A DNA stretch of 43,206 nucleotides from Minisyncoccota bacterium (GCA_016927565.1 JAFGMK010000003.1:1-43206); one strand, 5' to 3'; numbered from the stretch's first letter, positions 31,768 through 39,371 are shown. A program made the numbers and translations. Notes: generated by a model from the letters alone, not told the origin.

Positions 31768-32862
31768 ATGGGCGAAAATGAAGCTTCAGTTGGTTTTGAG
31801 ACTTTTTCCAAACGATTGGCCGTCCAAGTTATACCCGAACAAAAAAAAGTGATTGAGGGACTTTCGGTGGGAACTTTAGCAGAAAAGGTTGGGCCTTCAA
31901 TGGCCGCCACAATTGAGAGCTCTTTCGCAGATGATAGCTTATCTGATGAGAGCCCGGATTCCAGAAGGTGTAAGAGCCTCTTGGATGGTTCTCCTAAGCA
32001 CTTTTCAACCCCAGCTTGCTTTCAAGCGGCCAGGCGGCTTTTTGGCCGCCCTCAGCGACCGCAAGGATTAAGAGTAGCCGAGCTTAATGTTGGGGACGAA
32101 GAATCGGCTGAGACATTCGTAGCTCGTCAAACCCCACTTTCCGGAGGAGTTAAAAGAATAGAGGTTTTTGCCGTTGCATCAGACCTTCATAAGGATGAAA
32201 ACCACGATGTCGAGCTTCCAATTAGCCACTTATTAGTAGTTAATCCCCAGAACGGCCTAGTTGCTGATCTGGTTGATTTATTGCCACCAGGCACAACTGC
32301 CTGCCTAGAGATGAACATTATTGATCGTGGAGGTCTTAGTAGCCGAGTGGAACAAATAGGGAAAGGTGCCTCTGGTGAGAAAGTAAATCCAGGGCAAAGA
32401 ATAGTTCTCCACAATAAAGAAATGATTGGTGGTCGTGATGTTGGCGACGTTAAAGGCCCGGTCCTTCTCCACGAATCTGCTCATCTTCTTCAATTCTTTC
32501 ATCTTGCCAGCCATGCAAACTTTAAGGAAAAAATTGGGGACTTCGTTTTATCTGCTCAGAGAAGGGCCTATCAGTACTTTTTTAAAAAAGAGTTTGCAAG
32601 AACAGGTTTGCCAAGACTTCCTAAAGCCCAGCAGAGACGAATAGCGCTGATGGAAAAAAATGCCTGGCAGTTTACCCTGGCTACCATTTGGAGGTATCGT
32701 GAATTAGGAGTCGACCCGGTACCCGAATTAAGCGACGCCGATCTTTTGGCCTTTTCCAACCTGTGTCTGCGAATATACCAGGATGGGTACAAAATTACCA
32801 TTCCGAAAATTTTAAGACTTTCGCCTCATGAATCTGGTCTTGGGAGGCCAAAATCCTCTTGA
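31768..32862 (+). CDS. HExxH metallopeptidase-like protein
   Basis: The 364-residue protein has no signal peptide. A zinc-binding HESAH lies in GPVLLHESAHLLQFFH (about residue 235), and a possible third ligand Glu lies about 60 residues on in MEKNAWQFTLATIW, as in gluzincins. The first 150 residues are unlike anything I recognise and include a polar Ser/Asp stretch. I start at ATG 31768 because the -10 box ends 6 nt before it. The 3' end overlaps a recombinase gene remnant in another frame, so the last few residues may have been altered by that junction. Confidence 0.65.
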   Translation: MGENEASVGFETFSKRLAVQVIPEQKKVIEGLSVGTLAEKVGPSMAATIESSFADDSLSDESPDSRRCKSLLDGSPKHFSTPACFQAARRLFGRPQRPQGLRVAELNVGDEESAETFVARQTPLSGGVKRIEVFAVASDLHKDENHDVELPISHLLVVNPQNGLVADLVDLLPPGTTACLEMNIIDRGGLSSRVEQIGKGASGEKVNPGQRIVLHNKEMIGGRDVGDVKGPVLLHESAHLLQFFHLASHANFKEKIGDFVLSAQRRAYQYFFKKEFARTGLPRLPKAQQRRIALMEKNAWQFTLATIWRYRELGVDPVPELSDADLLAFSNLCLRIYQDGYKITIPKILRLSPHESGLGRPKSS

Positions 32863-33100
32863 GAATGCGGCCATGTTTGACTTGCTGTTTGACAAAAAGC
32901 CAACTTATGAAGAGTTGCCCAATGGAACCCTCAATTTAGCCTATGTCTTCAAACCAAATCAGGAACCTACGATGTCAAAGTCGCACTTGATGACTCCACG
33001 GGGATATACCTCGAACACCATTTCAGACTATCTTTTAAATACTTATCAAATTTTAAATGAGATTGCTTTTAACTCTTGCCTAGCTTTTTTTGGAGCTTGA
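32846..33100 (+). pseudogene. Remnant of a serine recombinase C-terminus
   Basis: The frame reads NPLENAAMFDLLFDKKPTYE, then LPNGTLNLAYVF and HLMTPRG. The intact recombinase at 41482 ends with NPLQQQQLFGLIFEGLPTYN, LVNRTLKLAPIF and QLVTPRG in the same order and spacing. Only the last 60 or so residues survive; the catalytic and DNA-binding domains are gone. After TPRG the sequence has no similarity and runs to a stop at 33100. It marks a place where an earlier element recombined or was deleted. Confidence 0.75.
33001..33021 (+). repeat. 21-nt direct repeat, right copy
   Basis: It partners 31665-31685 (19 of 21 identical). It lies directly after the TPRG codons of the recombinase remnant, in the position of the CCACGGGGAATCCC stretch of the intact recombinase gene. 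Confidence 0.6.
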
Positions 33101-33219
33101 GTTAGAATTTCCTTTTTAATCTCTGCGACAAGCCACATGAGTCTTTTACCAAGGTTAGTTATTTTATGTATCCCCTCTACATTGTTAAGCTTGGTATTGC
33201 AGCTATCATCCCAGAGGTG
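33046..33219 (-). pseudogene. Possible gene fragment without a start codon
   Basis: The minus strand holds a 57-codon open stretch that reads like a helical protein (NNVEGIHKITNLGKRLMWL, then VAEIKKEIL and KKARQELKAISF). It lacks an upstream start and is preceded by an in-frame TAA. It overlaps the non-homologous tail of the recombinase remnant. It may be the decayed 3' end of a lost gene. Confidence 0.25.
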
Positions 33220-33299
33220 TTATGTATCTAACAATCGGGAAAAACCTGAATTTACATTTTTATTACTAAGCTTTAAAGCAAACCTAATAACTGTGCGAA

Positions 33300-34313
33300 T
33301 CAAGAGAGGGAGAAGATCGCTTTTATTTGATCCATAGAATGTTGCGGGCAATGATAACCTACTCCTGCCCAAAGATCATTCGGCAAAATCTCATCTCCTT
33401 CAACTCCTTCCCCGTCTAGGATCATGCCAACCTCATCAACTATCTTTGGTAAATCATTCGGATCAAATCCTAATTCTCGGGCCGCTTTATAAATTAGCTT
33501 ATAGTTTGCCAGGGCGCTAACCCGGTTTTCAAGTAGCCTTTCCATCAATTTCCGCGCCTTTTTCTCACCTAATAATTGAGCAACTCTTTGTCTTAAGGCA
33601 TAAAACTCTATAGAGGTGGCTAGGCGTTCTTCAGCAATTCTTTGCTGGTGTTGGTTATCAAGACTAGAAAATGGCGCTGGAGTTTTCAAAACCTCTCTTG
33701 CTCTTTTGTTAATATCTCTTCCTTGAGAATTGGCCGCCCTTACCAAAACATGAGTCAGTTCGTGAGCGCTGAATGAAACTAAGGCTAGTTCTGTTGATTG
33801 CTGAGTGGAGAGCTCTACTCCTGCTTGCTCGGCTGTCTCTGTTAGGCGATTGGCTTGCCATAATAACCACTGGCCGCCCACCTCTAATCTTAAAAAGATT
33901 GATCCCATTACAAATGTTTCGGCGCTATCCGGGTCATAAACCGTGTTCTTTTCTCCAACCACCTTTGAAGCCGCGGCGATAATCGCCGGGGGAACTATGT
34001 CTTGGACTAACCCAGTCGCTTGTTGCCACGATCGAGTCACCATTTGCTTTCCTTCATCTTTATCTGGAGCTGTTTTTCTCTCGGTTCCTAGAGTTGCTTT
34101 AGATTGTGGGCTCGGAGGAATTATTGCTAATAATCCTCCCTTATCAACTTCAAATCTTCGTAAAGTATGTTCCTCGTCCCACCTTAATTCAAATGTTTTC
34201 ACCAGTCCACCTCTTAATACCCTGTCTAAAAGTTTAAACCTGGCATTGTGAGCCATTAAAAATTCCTGGCTTTGGGCATTTTGTCCTTCGGACTGTTCAG
34301 CATCTGCTTCCAT
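33300..34313 (-). CDS. HExxH (gluzincin-like) metallopeptidase protein
   Basis: The 337-residue protein has a zinc site HELTH in VSFSAHELTHVLVRAA (about residues 180-184). Downstream, RIAEERLATSIEFYALRQ offers the glutamate third ligand expected of gluzincins. No signal peptide or membrane segment is present. The C-terminal third is helical. A perfect TATAAT on the minus strand (34328-34323) lies 9 nt before the ATG with no SD, so the transcript is probably leaderless. It shares no obvious similarity outside the zinc site with the HExxH protein at 31768. Substrate unknown. Confidence 0.65.
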   Translation of the reverse strand: MEADAEQSEGQNAQSQEFLMAHNARFKLLDRVLRGGLVKTFELRWDEEHTLRRFEVDKGGLLAIIPPSPQSKATLGTERKTAPDKDEGKQMVTRSWQQATGLVQDIVPPAIIAAASKVVGEKNTVYDPDSAETFVMGSIFLRLEVGGQWLLWQANRLTETAEQAGVELSTQQSTELALVSFSAHELTHVLVRAANSQGRDINKRAREVLKTPAPFSSLDNQHQQRIAEERLATSIEFYALRQRVAQLLGEKKARKLMERLLENRVSALANYKLIYKAARELGFDPNDLPKIVDEVGMILDGEGVEGDEILPNDLWAGVGYHCPQHSMDQIKAIFSLS

Positions 34314-34387
34314 GCTATTTGTATTATATCGATTTTTTGCGTTTTCTTTTTTTTCCTTCGATTAGCTCAGGCTTACAGAGCTAACTT

Positions 34388-34423
34388 TTTTTATCGCTCT
34401 CCTGAAGAGCGGAGCGATAAAAA
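34388..34423. terminator. Strong 12-bp hairpin, possible bidirectional terminator
   Basis: TTTTTATCGCTC (34388-34399) pairs exactly with GAGCGATAAAAA (34412-34423) around a 12-nt loop. The loop itself can pair with the arm (CGCTC with GAGCG). The T-run precedes the stem on the plus strand, so termination would act best on minus-strand transcripts, such as one from the gene ending at 34458. Confidence 0.6.
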
Positions 34424-34457
34424 GGGTTTTTCGTCAATTATTTTTATCAATTTTTTT

Positions 34458-34795
34458 TCAAAAAGAACTTCCACCTTTAAGGTGCTTTGTCCCCTGCGCC
34501 TTATTCGACCATCGGCTTAACAACAAAGCGGTTAAAGTCTGAGGTTGGATTGCGATTTGAAACACTACCATTAAAAATCTGCGATTACCAGCTTCTTTGG
34601 AGTCGGTTGGTGGATAGATTTTGCCGATTGAACCAAGGGCGGTATTTAACATCCACCATTTTTCGGTATCCTCGTCGTCATGCTCGGCTGTTTTACCATC
34701 TTATTGTAGGCTCTATCAATTCGATCACTTTTATCCCCCCCATTGACTAAGGGTTTAATTTCTGGTCTTTCAGAAGTATCTTCTGACATATCCAT
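34458..34795 (-). pseudogene. Frameshifted small gene
   Basis: From an ATG at 34795 the frame gives MDMSEDTSERPEIKPLVNG and RIDRAYNKMVK. The protein-like sequence then carries on in the -1 frame as TAEHDDEDTEKWWMLNTALG, IYPPTDSKEAGNR and a hydrophobic FLMVVFQIAI segment, to a stop at 34458. The switch can be placed at GTA-AAA-C, where a Lys tRNA could slip back by one base onto AAA. It is either a broken gene or one using -1 slippage. A 5' extension to 34879 covers promoter-like DNA and is unlikely. Confidence 0.45.
34472..34484. repeat. CACC/GGTG hairpin, copy 5
   Basis: CACCTT-T-AAGGTG lies near the 3' end of the frameshifted gene, close to the strong hairpin at 34388. Confidence 0.55.
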
Positions 34796-34873
34796 GCAAA
34801 CAAAACCTTTATATTTATTTCCGGTATAACACGAGATTTTGCTAAAATAAGTTCTATTAGATTTTAAAAATGT

Positions 34874-34892
34874 GTACACCTTCCGGGTGTAC
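34874..34892. repeat. CACC/GGTG hairpin, copy 6
   Basis: GTACACC-TTCCG-GGTGTAC forms a 7-bp stem upstream of the frameshifted gene. A further CACCTTGG half-site follows at about 34901. Confidence 0.65.
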
Positions 34893-34959
34893 TAGCTTGA
34901 CACCTTGGTAAAAAAACTCTAACTTGCGGCTTGCTATCTGAAACTTTAGCGAAAGATAG

Positions 34960-35268
34960 TCAAATTTAACTTCTCAACAAGAACTCAGGGCTAATTATAT
35001 CTCAAAGGAGTATTACGATACATATAGGCTTGTTTTTACTCATTATCACATTGGTAAAATAATTGTTAGAATAGGAAGAAGTGGACACAATCAATATCAA
35101 ACCAACGGAGGAAAACTTTACAAAGGTCTTGGGGACTTCGAGTACTTCAAACAAATCCAAGCAGGAAACTTTACGAAGCCAACGGGGGTTTCCAATGAAA
35201 ACAGATGTTTTAGACCAGTTAATGAGGTTTGGAGTAGTCCTAACCCCAGAGGGGGAAATAAACTTTAG
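34960..35268 (+). pseudogene. Gene fragment open for 102 codons with no start codon
   Basis: The frame reads SKEYYDTYRLVFTHYHIGKI, VRIGRSGHNQYQTNGGKLYK and GLGDFEYFKQIQAGNF, a natural-looking composition, and ends at TAG 35266. There is no ATG, GTG or TTG in its first part, so it seems to be the 3' piece of a gene. A different frame is open from a GTG at 35081 to 35377; its second half (LMRFGVVLTPEGEINF) may continue the same product after a frameshift. Family unknown. Confidence 0.3.
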
Positions 35269-35395
35269 GAGTTATCGCCAGTGTCCGATAAAGACACTTC
35301 AAATCAACGTCTGCTCAACTGAAACAAAAGATTTAGCAATACTTTATGGCCTCCACACAGGAGTCCGTAACCCATAAAATATATATTACAATGGA

Positions 35396-35998
35396 GTGAA
35401 CATTTTAATTGTCATTCTGGTTCTTTGCCTAATAATCCCACCAATATACTTTAGGGTTGTGAGGTTTAATAACCTTCTAGGAATAATTCTATTTGTTCTT
35501 GGTTCAACAGCATTATTCTTACGGCTGTCTATTGTAAGAAAATATCCACTCTTGGGAGTTTATAATCCCACCACATTTATAGACTCCTTGGTTTTGTGTG
35601 GTGCGGTAGGGGCTGTATTTATATTTTTTAGCGCCATATCAAGCAATTTCAAGAAACGGAAAAAGGCTTTAATGAAACTAACCCTTCCATATTTGTTCTT
35701 TGGGGTTTTGCAACAAATGTTTTTTTATTGGGTTTTTGCTGATGTGGCTTATTATTTAAGCGGCAATTTGTACTTTTCCTTTGTGGTTTCATTAGCATAT
35801 TTTGTCTTGTTCCATCTTAATTGGAAGGGAAACCTTAGGAAGTTTTTGGTTCTGCTGTTCATTTTTGCCCTTATAAATAATTGGGTGTATCTGATATGGA
35901 AGAATGTCTTTCCGCAAATGGTGTTGTTTGGGTTGGTGGGTTCATTTTTATTTACTGTATTTACAAATACCAATCAGTTGAAACGAAGGCTTGGCTAA
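35396..35998 (+). CDS. Polytopic membrane protein, CPBP-like with degenerate site
   Basis: The 200-residue protein has six or seven hydrophobic segments. GVLQQMFFYWVFAD and, further on, AYFVLFHLNW are arranged like the two CPBP (Abi) protease motifs. The usual EE pair is QQ here and the usual Arg is absent, so proteolysis is doubtful. The GTG start follows a TATATATT stretch by about 10 nt with no SD. Its 3' end is overlapped on the other strand by the broken end of an IS3-like transposase gene. Confidence 0.6.
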   Translation: MNILIVILVLCLIIPPIYFRVVRFNNLLGIILFVLGSTALFLRLSIVRKYPLLGVYNPTTFIDSLVLCGAVGAVFIFFSAISSNFKKRKKALMKLTLPYLFFGVLQQMFFYWVFADVAYYLSGNLYFSFVVSLAYFVLFHLNWKGNLRKFLVLLFIFALINNWVYLIWKNVFPQMVLFGLVGSFLFTVFTNTNQLKRRLG

Positions 35999-36383
35999 TT
36001 ATATTTAATACATCTTGTCCACTTTGTTTTTTCACTCTTAGGCCCTTTTGTTCTTTTTTACTTTGATAATGCAAATTTTTAACATTAACCTTCATTACTT
36101 TTCCAATTAGCCTTTTGTTTTTAGACTGCTTAACGATGCTGATTTTTTTTCCTCTTTCCAGTTCCAGGGTGATTAAGCCGATGATTCTTTTCAGCTCGTC
36201 ATTTTCCCTTTTTAACCGGTTGCACTTCATGACAGAGATGTCTGGCTTAACCTGGTTTCGTAGCCAGGTGTAAATAGTTTTAACGCTGATTTCATATTGC
36301 TCGGCGGTTTCTGCTACCGTGGCGGCTTCTTTGATTTTTAAAAGGATTTCTTCTTTAGTTTTGATGGGGACTTTTTTAAACAT
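35961..36383 (-). pseudogene. Truncated IS3-like transposase (OrfA with start of OrfB)
   Basis: Residues 1-85 are an OrfA-type helix-turn-helix (KTKEEILLKIKEAATVAETA, then ISVKTIYTWLRNQ) with a leucine-zipper-like RLKRENDELKRIIGLITLEL. Residues about 90-125 look like the first part of OrfB (LIGKVMKVNVKNLHYQSKKE). The DDE domain is missing: the last 15 or so residues are merely the reverse of the neighbouring membrane-protein gene. The element has lost its right part at about 36015. Confidence 0.7.
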
Positions 36384-36414
36384 ATTCTGATTTTATTAGC
36401 AGACCCAAAATTAA

Positions 36415-36945
36415 CAGCCGTTTTTCTCAGAATATGCTCTTAGTATATGGAGTACACCCTCAGAAATTGATATCTCTACCTCTACTGTGGGCCGAACTCT
36501 CAATCGGCTTAAGGCTAGAGGTTTTTTAAAGGAGCCGGTGACTATTTCCCAGACCGGGGAGGCAAAAAAGAGGAGAAAGAAGCCAAGATATGCCACTCGG
36601 AAACCCAAAGACTATCAGGTTAAGGCTCCTGGAGATTTAGTTGAGATAGATACGCTAGTAATCAAGCTTCTGCCTAATCTGGTTCGTTACCAGTTTACAG
36701 CTCGGGATTTTATCAGCAAGTGGGATGGGCTCAAACGCTACTGTCGTCAAACCAGCTTTTGTGACGCCCTCTTTCTTGATTATCTTGAGAAGAAATTGCC
36801 TTTTAAGATCAAGGCAATCCAGATTGACGGCGGCAGTGAATTTAAAAAGCACTTTGAAGCAGAGTGCCAAAAAAGAGACATTCTTCTTTTTGTTCTTTCT
36901 CCCAAAAGGCCCGATCTGAATGGTGGTGTTGAAAGAGCCAATGGG
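36415..36945 (+). pseudogene. Truncated DDE integrase-type transposase
   Basis: The frame is open from 36415; a usable GTG is at 36487. It holds an HTH part (STVGRTLNRLKARGFLKEP) and an integrase core with the catalytic residues in DLVEIDTLV, IQIDGGSEF and GGVERANG (D, D, E). The N-terminal HTH and everything after the third motif are missing. At about 36945 the homologous frame gives way to the lipoprotein gene. It is head-to-head with the IS3-like fragment on the other strand. Confidence 0.7.
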
Positions 36946-37693
36946 AGGAGCGACTGCATTAGTCGCCACAGTTGCTTCATGTGCGCCCAAAGGAGATTTT
37001 TCAGAAAGGGCGGCGACTAGAGAGGCAGAAAGGGCAGCAGCGGAGGCAGCAAAAAAAGCCCAAGAAAACACAGAGTATCTATGGGATTCAGATCACCTAC
37101 CGGTTTACGTTAGACCGGTGTCCGGGGTTCAGGTTGGCGGCCAACCAGTTCTTAAATTTACAGGGACAAGATTTGATAGCATTAAGGGTGGTTTTGAAGG
37201 CTTTAAGCGTGGTTTAGCAGAGAAGGAAACAACGCAACAGGCGGGAGAAGGAACCTTAACAGCGACTGAGGTTAGAGGAGTTGCTAGCGTATTAACTACA
37301 AGAGATTCTTTTACTGACGGTGATCCTGGAGTAATTGTTTGGCTTAATGATTTATACCCAGAAGTTAGCGGAGCAACTATAGCCGTAACCGAGGACGACC
37401 CTGAAAATCAAGGCGAGAGAAGAGTCAGATCAAGTGTAACTTTAGATAGAGAGCAATTAGACGTTCTTGGGGAACATACCAATTTTATGGGTAAATGGCC
37501 CACTTTTTTTGTCGTTCCAGATGAAAGAATAGGAGAAATGTGTGCTAATGCCCTGCCGATGACAGCTGACAAACCAGCTTGGACGACCCCGAACACGAAA
37601 GCAAAATTACGGAATCCGTCCCTGAGGATAGAGCTGAGGGGTCAGGATGGGGAACCACTTCCGGCAAGGGAAATCTCTTTGGGTTTAAAATAG
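36941..37693 (+). CDS. Lipoprotein-like protein, probably 5'-truncated
   Basis: The first residues, MGGATALVATVASCAPKGDF, look like the tail of a lipoprotein or Tat signal peptide, with lipobox VASC. The basic or twin-arginine start that should precede them is missing; in its place is the end of a transposase gene in another frame. After an Ala/Glu-rich linker the rest is a soluble domain with no family I recognise (GGFEGFKRGLAEKE, GVIVWLNDLYPEVSGATIA). Without its N-terminus it is probably not exported, so it may be inactive. A start at 36920 lies inside transposase codons. Confidence 0.5.
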   Translation: MGGATALVATVASCAPKGDFSERAATREAERAAAEAAKKAQENTEYLWDSDHLPVYVRPVSGVQVGGQPVLKFTGTRFDSIKGGFEGFKRGLAEKETTQQAGEGTLTATEVRGVASVLTTRDSFTDGDPGVIVWLNDLYPEVSGATIAVTEDDPENQGERRVRSSVTLDREQLDVLGEHTNFMGKWPTFFVVPDERIGEMCANALPMTADKPAWTTPNTKAKLRNPSLRIELRGQDGEPLPAREISLGLK

Positions 37694-37723
37694 TTACTAG
37701 AGTATTTGTGACTTTTCACCCCG

Positions 37724-37770
37724 GAGATGTTTTACGCCTAACATCTCGGTTATTTTGCCGACTGCGGCAA
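37724..37770. repeat. Two adjacent hairpins after the lipoprotein gene
   Basis: GAGATGT (37724-37730) pairs with ACATCTC (37741-37747), and TTGCCG-ACTG-CGGCAA (37755-37770) forms a second perfect 6-bp stem. Neither is followed by a T-run. They may be recombination or RNA-stability structures. Confidence 0.5.
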
Positions 37771-37802
37771 GCCCTGACCTCAAAAAATCCCCAATTTCCC
37801 AA

Positions 37803-37928
37803 ATGGTAAATCAACTGCCCCTGGAATGGAACGCCTTTTTGGAGAGCCTAATCAAGCAATATGAAACTCTCAAAAGATTTATCCAGCTTCCTCAAGTTGA
37901 GCCTGCCTGTCTTAAAATTGCCTTCTAG
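37803..37928 (+). CDS. Candidate 41-residue ORF
   Basis: It starts MVNQLPLEWNAFLESLIKQY and ends ACLKIAF, with an amphipathic helical composition. The frame is open back to 37701 without an earlier start, so it could also be the end of a decayed gene. No family or SD is recognised. Confidence 0.25.
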   Translation: MVNQLPLEWNAFLESLIKQYETLKRFIQLPQVEPACLKIAF

Positions 37929-38035
37929 TCTATTTACCTATCAGGGTATGGAACAAACGGCAAATTTTGGTAAAATAGGCTTTAAAGTTTACTTTTGAGT
38001 TTCCTAAATAGCCTAGAATTAAAATAAAATTAACT

Positions 38036-38845
38036 ATGTGTGAGATGAGTGAGCAAGTCATCGCAGTAAAAGCACCGAGACGGGCAGATATAAGGCATGC
38101 CAGTTTCAATCCAGACCGGGCACAAGAATACTTTCAGTCAAGAGTCCAATCAAGGGCTATTAAAAGGGTTAATCCCCAAGCTGAAAGAACCTTTTGGCAA
38201 GAAAAGGGAGGTAGAGTCCGTCATCTTTATGATCGGGTTGGAGGGGCAATCGCCCAGAGGTTCGGGTTAGAACCACTAGAATACCAATCAGGGGCAGTCC
38301 GGGTAGCAGAATTTACCAGTGATGTTACTGAGGTTTGTAATGTCAATAGCGGACTGGTTTTGGTTGGTTTTGCCTCTTTAAATGGCCCAGATGGCTCTGA
38401 GGGTGAAAAGTATCTTGCTCATGGTCTTGCCCATCTTTATCAGTCAAAAACCGCCTCAGGCCGAGTTGGTTTAAGGGAAAGGAATGGAGCTGGGAGGCTT
38501 TTTAATGAGGTGGTTACCGAATTAGTAGCTCAAGAAGCTCTTGCCGAAGTTGACCCTGATCATCATACCGATATCCCAACTACTCGATTAAAGGAAATCG
38601 CCCTTTTTGATGCTCTTTGTGATCAACTTGTCCAGCGAGGTGTCACCGATTCGATTTCTCAGGCCCATCAAATAGCTCGAAAAGCAGCCTGGGGAGACGA
38701 AAGCGATTTTCAAAGATGGCAGGAATTACTAAGAAAAGGTTATCCCGAAAGTATTGAGGCTATATCAAATCTTAGTAAAGCTAAGTCTGGCCAAGAATCA
38801 GAAAAACTGAGCGAACTAGACTGGATTATTAACTATGGGAAATAG
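38036..38845 (+). CDS. HxxxH protein, degenerate metallopeptidase-like
   Basis: The 269-residue soluble protein has YLAHGLAHLYQS (about residues 128-138) where a zinc peptidase would have HExxH. The catalytic Glu is Gly, while a downstream Glu-rich helix (NEVVTELVAQEAL) could hold the third ligand. Metal binding without hydrolysis is possible. It is one of three HxxxH proteins in the island. Possible -35/-10 boxes are TTGAGT (37995) and TAAAAT (38020). The start could also be the ATG at 38045. Confidence 0.6.
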   Translation: MCEMSEQVIAVKAPRRADIRHASFNPDRAQEYFQSRVQSRAIKRVNPQAERTFWQEKGGRVRHLYDRVGGAIAQRFGLEPLEYQSGAVRVAEFTSDVTEVCNVNSGLVLVGFASLNGPDGSEGEKYLAHGLAHLYQSKTASGRVGLRERNGAGRLFNEVVTELVAQEALAEVDPDHHTDIPTTRLKEIALFDALCDQLVQRGVTDSISQAHQIARKAAWGDESDFQRWQELLRKGYPESIEAISNLSKAKSGQESEKLSELDWIINYGK

Positions 38846-38894
38846 TTAAAACCAGACTGTTATATCCAAAATTTCATTAGGCCAAAGTTTCGAT

Positions 38895-39336
38895 ATGCCA
38901 ATAAAATATGTCCACACCAACATCATTGCCAAAGACTGGAAAAAACTAACTGGCTTTTACACTAAAGTGTTTGGTTGTAAACCCGCTCCCAGAGAAACTA
39001 GCTTGTCTGGTAACTGGCTGGAGAAGGGAACAAAAGTAAAAGATGCCAACCTGAAAGGGATCAGTCTTCTATTGCCTGGTTATGGCGATAAAGGTCCGAC
39101 TTTGGAGATTTTTCAATACTCGGCCTATCCCCTCGGTTGCCAATAGAGAAAGCTTAGGTCATTTAGCTTTTTCGGTCGATAATGTTGAAGCGGTTTTGGA
39201 AAAAATGATTAGTGAGGGCGGTAGTAAATTAGGCGAAGTTGTCCGCAAGGAATATAGTAGCGGGACTCTGACTTTCACCTACGCTCTTGATCCCGAAGGC
39301 AACATCGTTGAAATTCAAAATTGGAAATCTAAGTAG
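38895..39336 (+). pseudogene. Frameshifted VOC/glyoxalase-family protein
   Basis: The first frame gives a VOC N-terminal half (YVHTNIIAKDWKKLTGFYTK, then LPGYGDKGPTLEIFQYS). The second half is in the +1 frame (PSVANRESLGHLAFSVDNVE, then YALDPEGNIVEIQNW). Intact family members read straight through from EIFQYS to a ...ANRPGFGHIAF-type stretch, so one base is missing near 39119-39122. The two metal-site halves are therefore on different frames. It would have been a 147-residue dioxygenase/glyoxalase-fold protein. Confidence 0.8.
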
Positions 39337-39371
39337 CTCGATAAGTTATAAGTTTTTTCTTAGACATCGGC

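Noticed and set aside
33137-33337. Plus-strand ORF of 66 codons after the recombinase remnant.
   Set aside because: Leu/Ser-rich shadow-like composition, no SD, and it overlaps the 3' end of a better-supported minus-strand gene.
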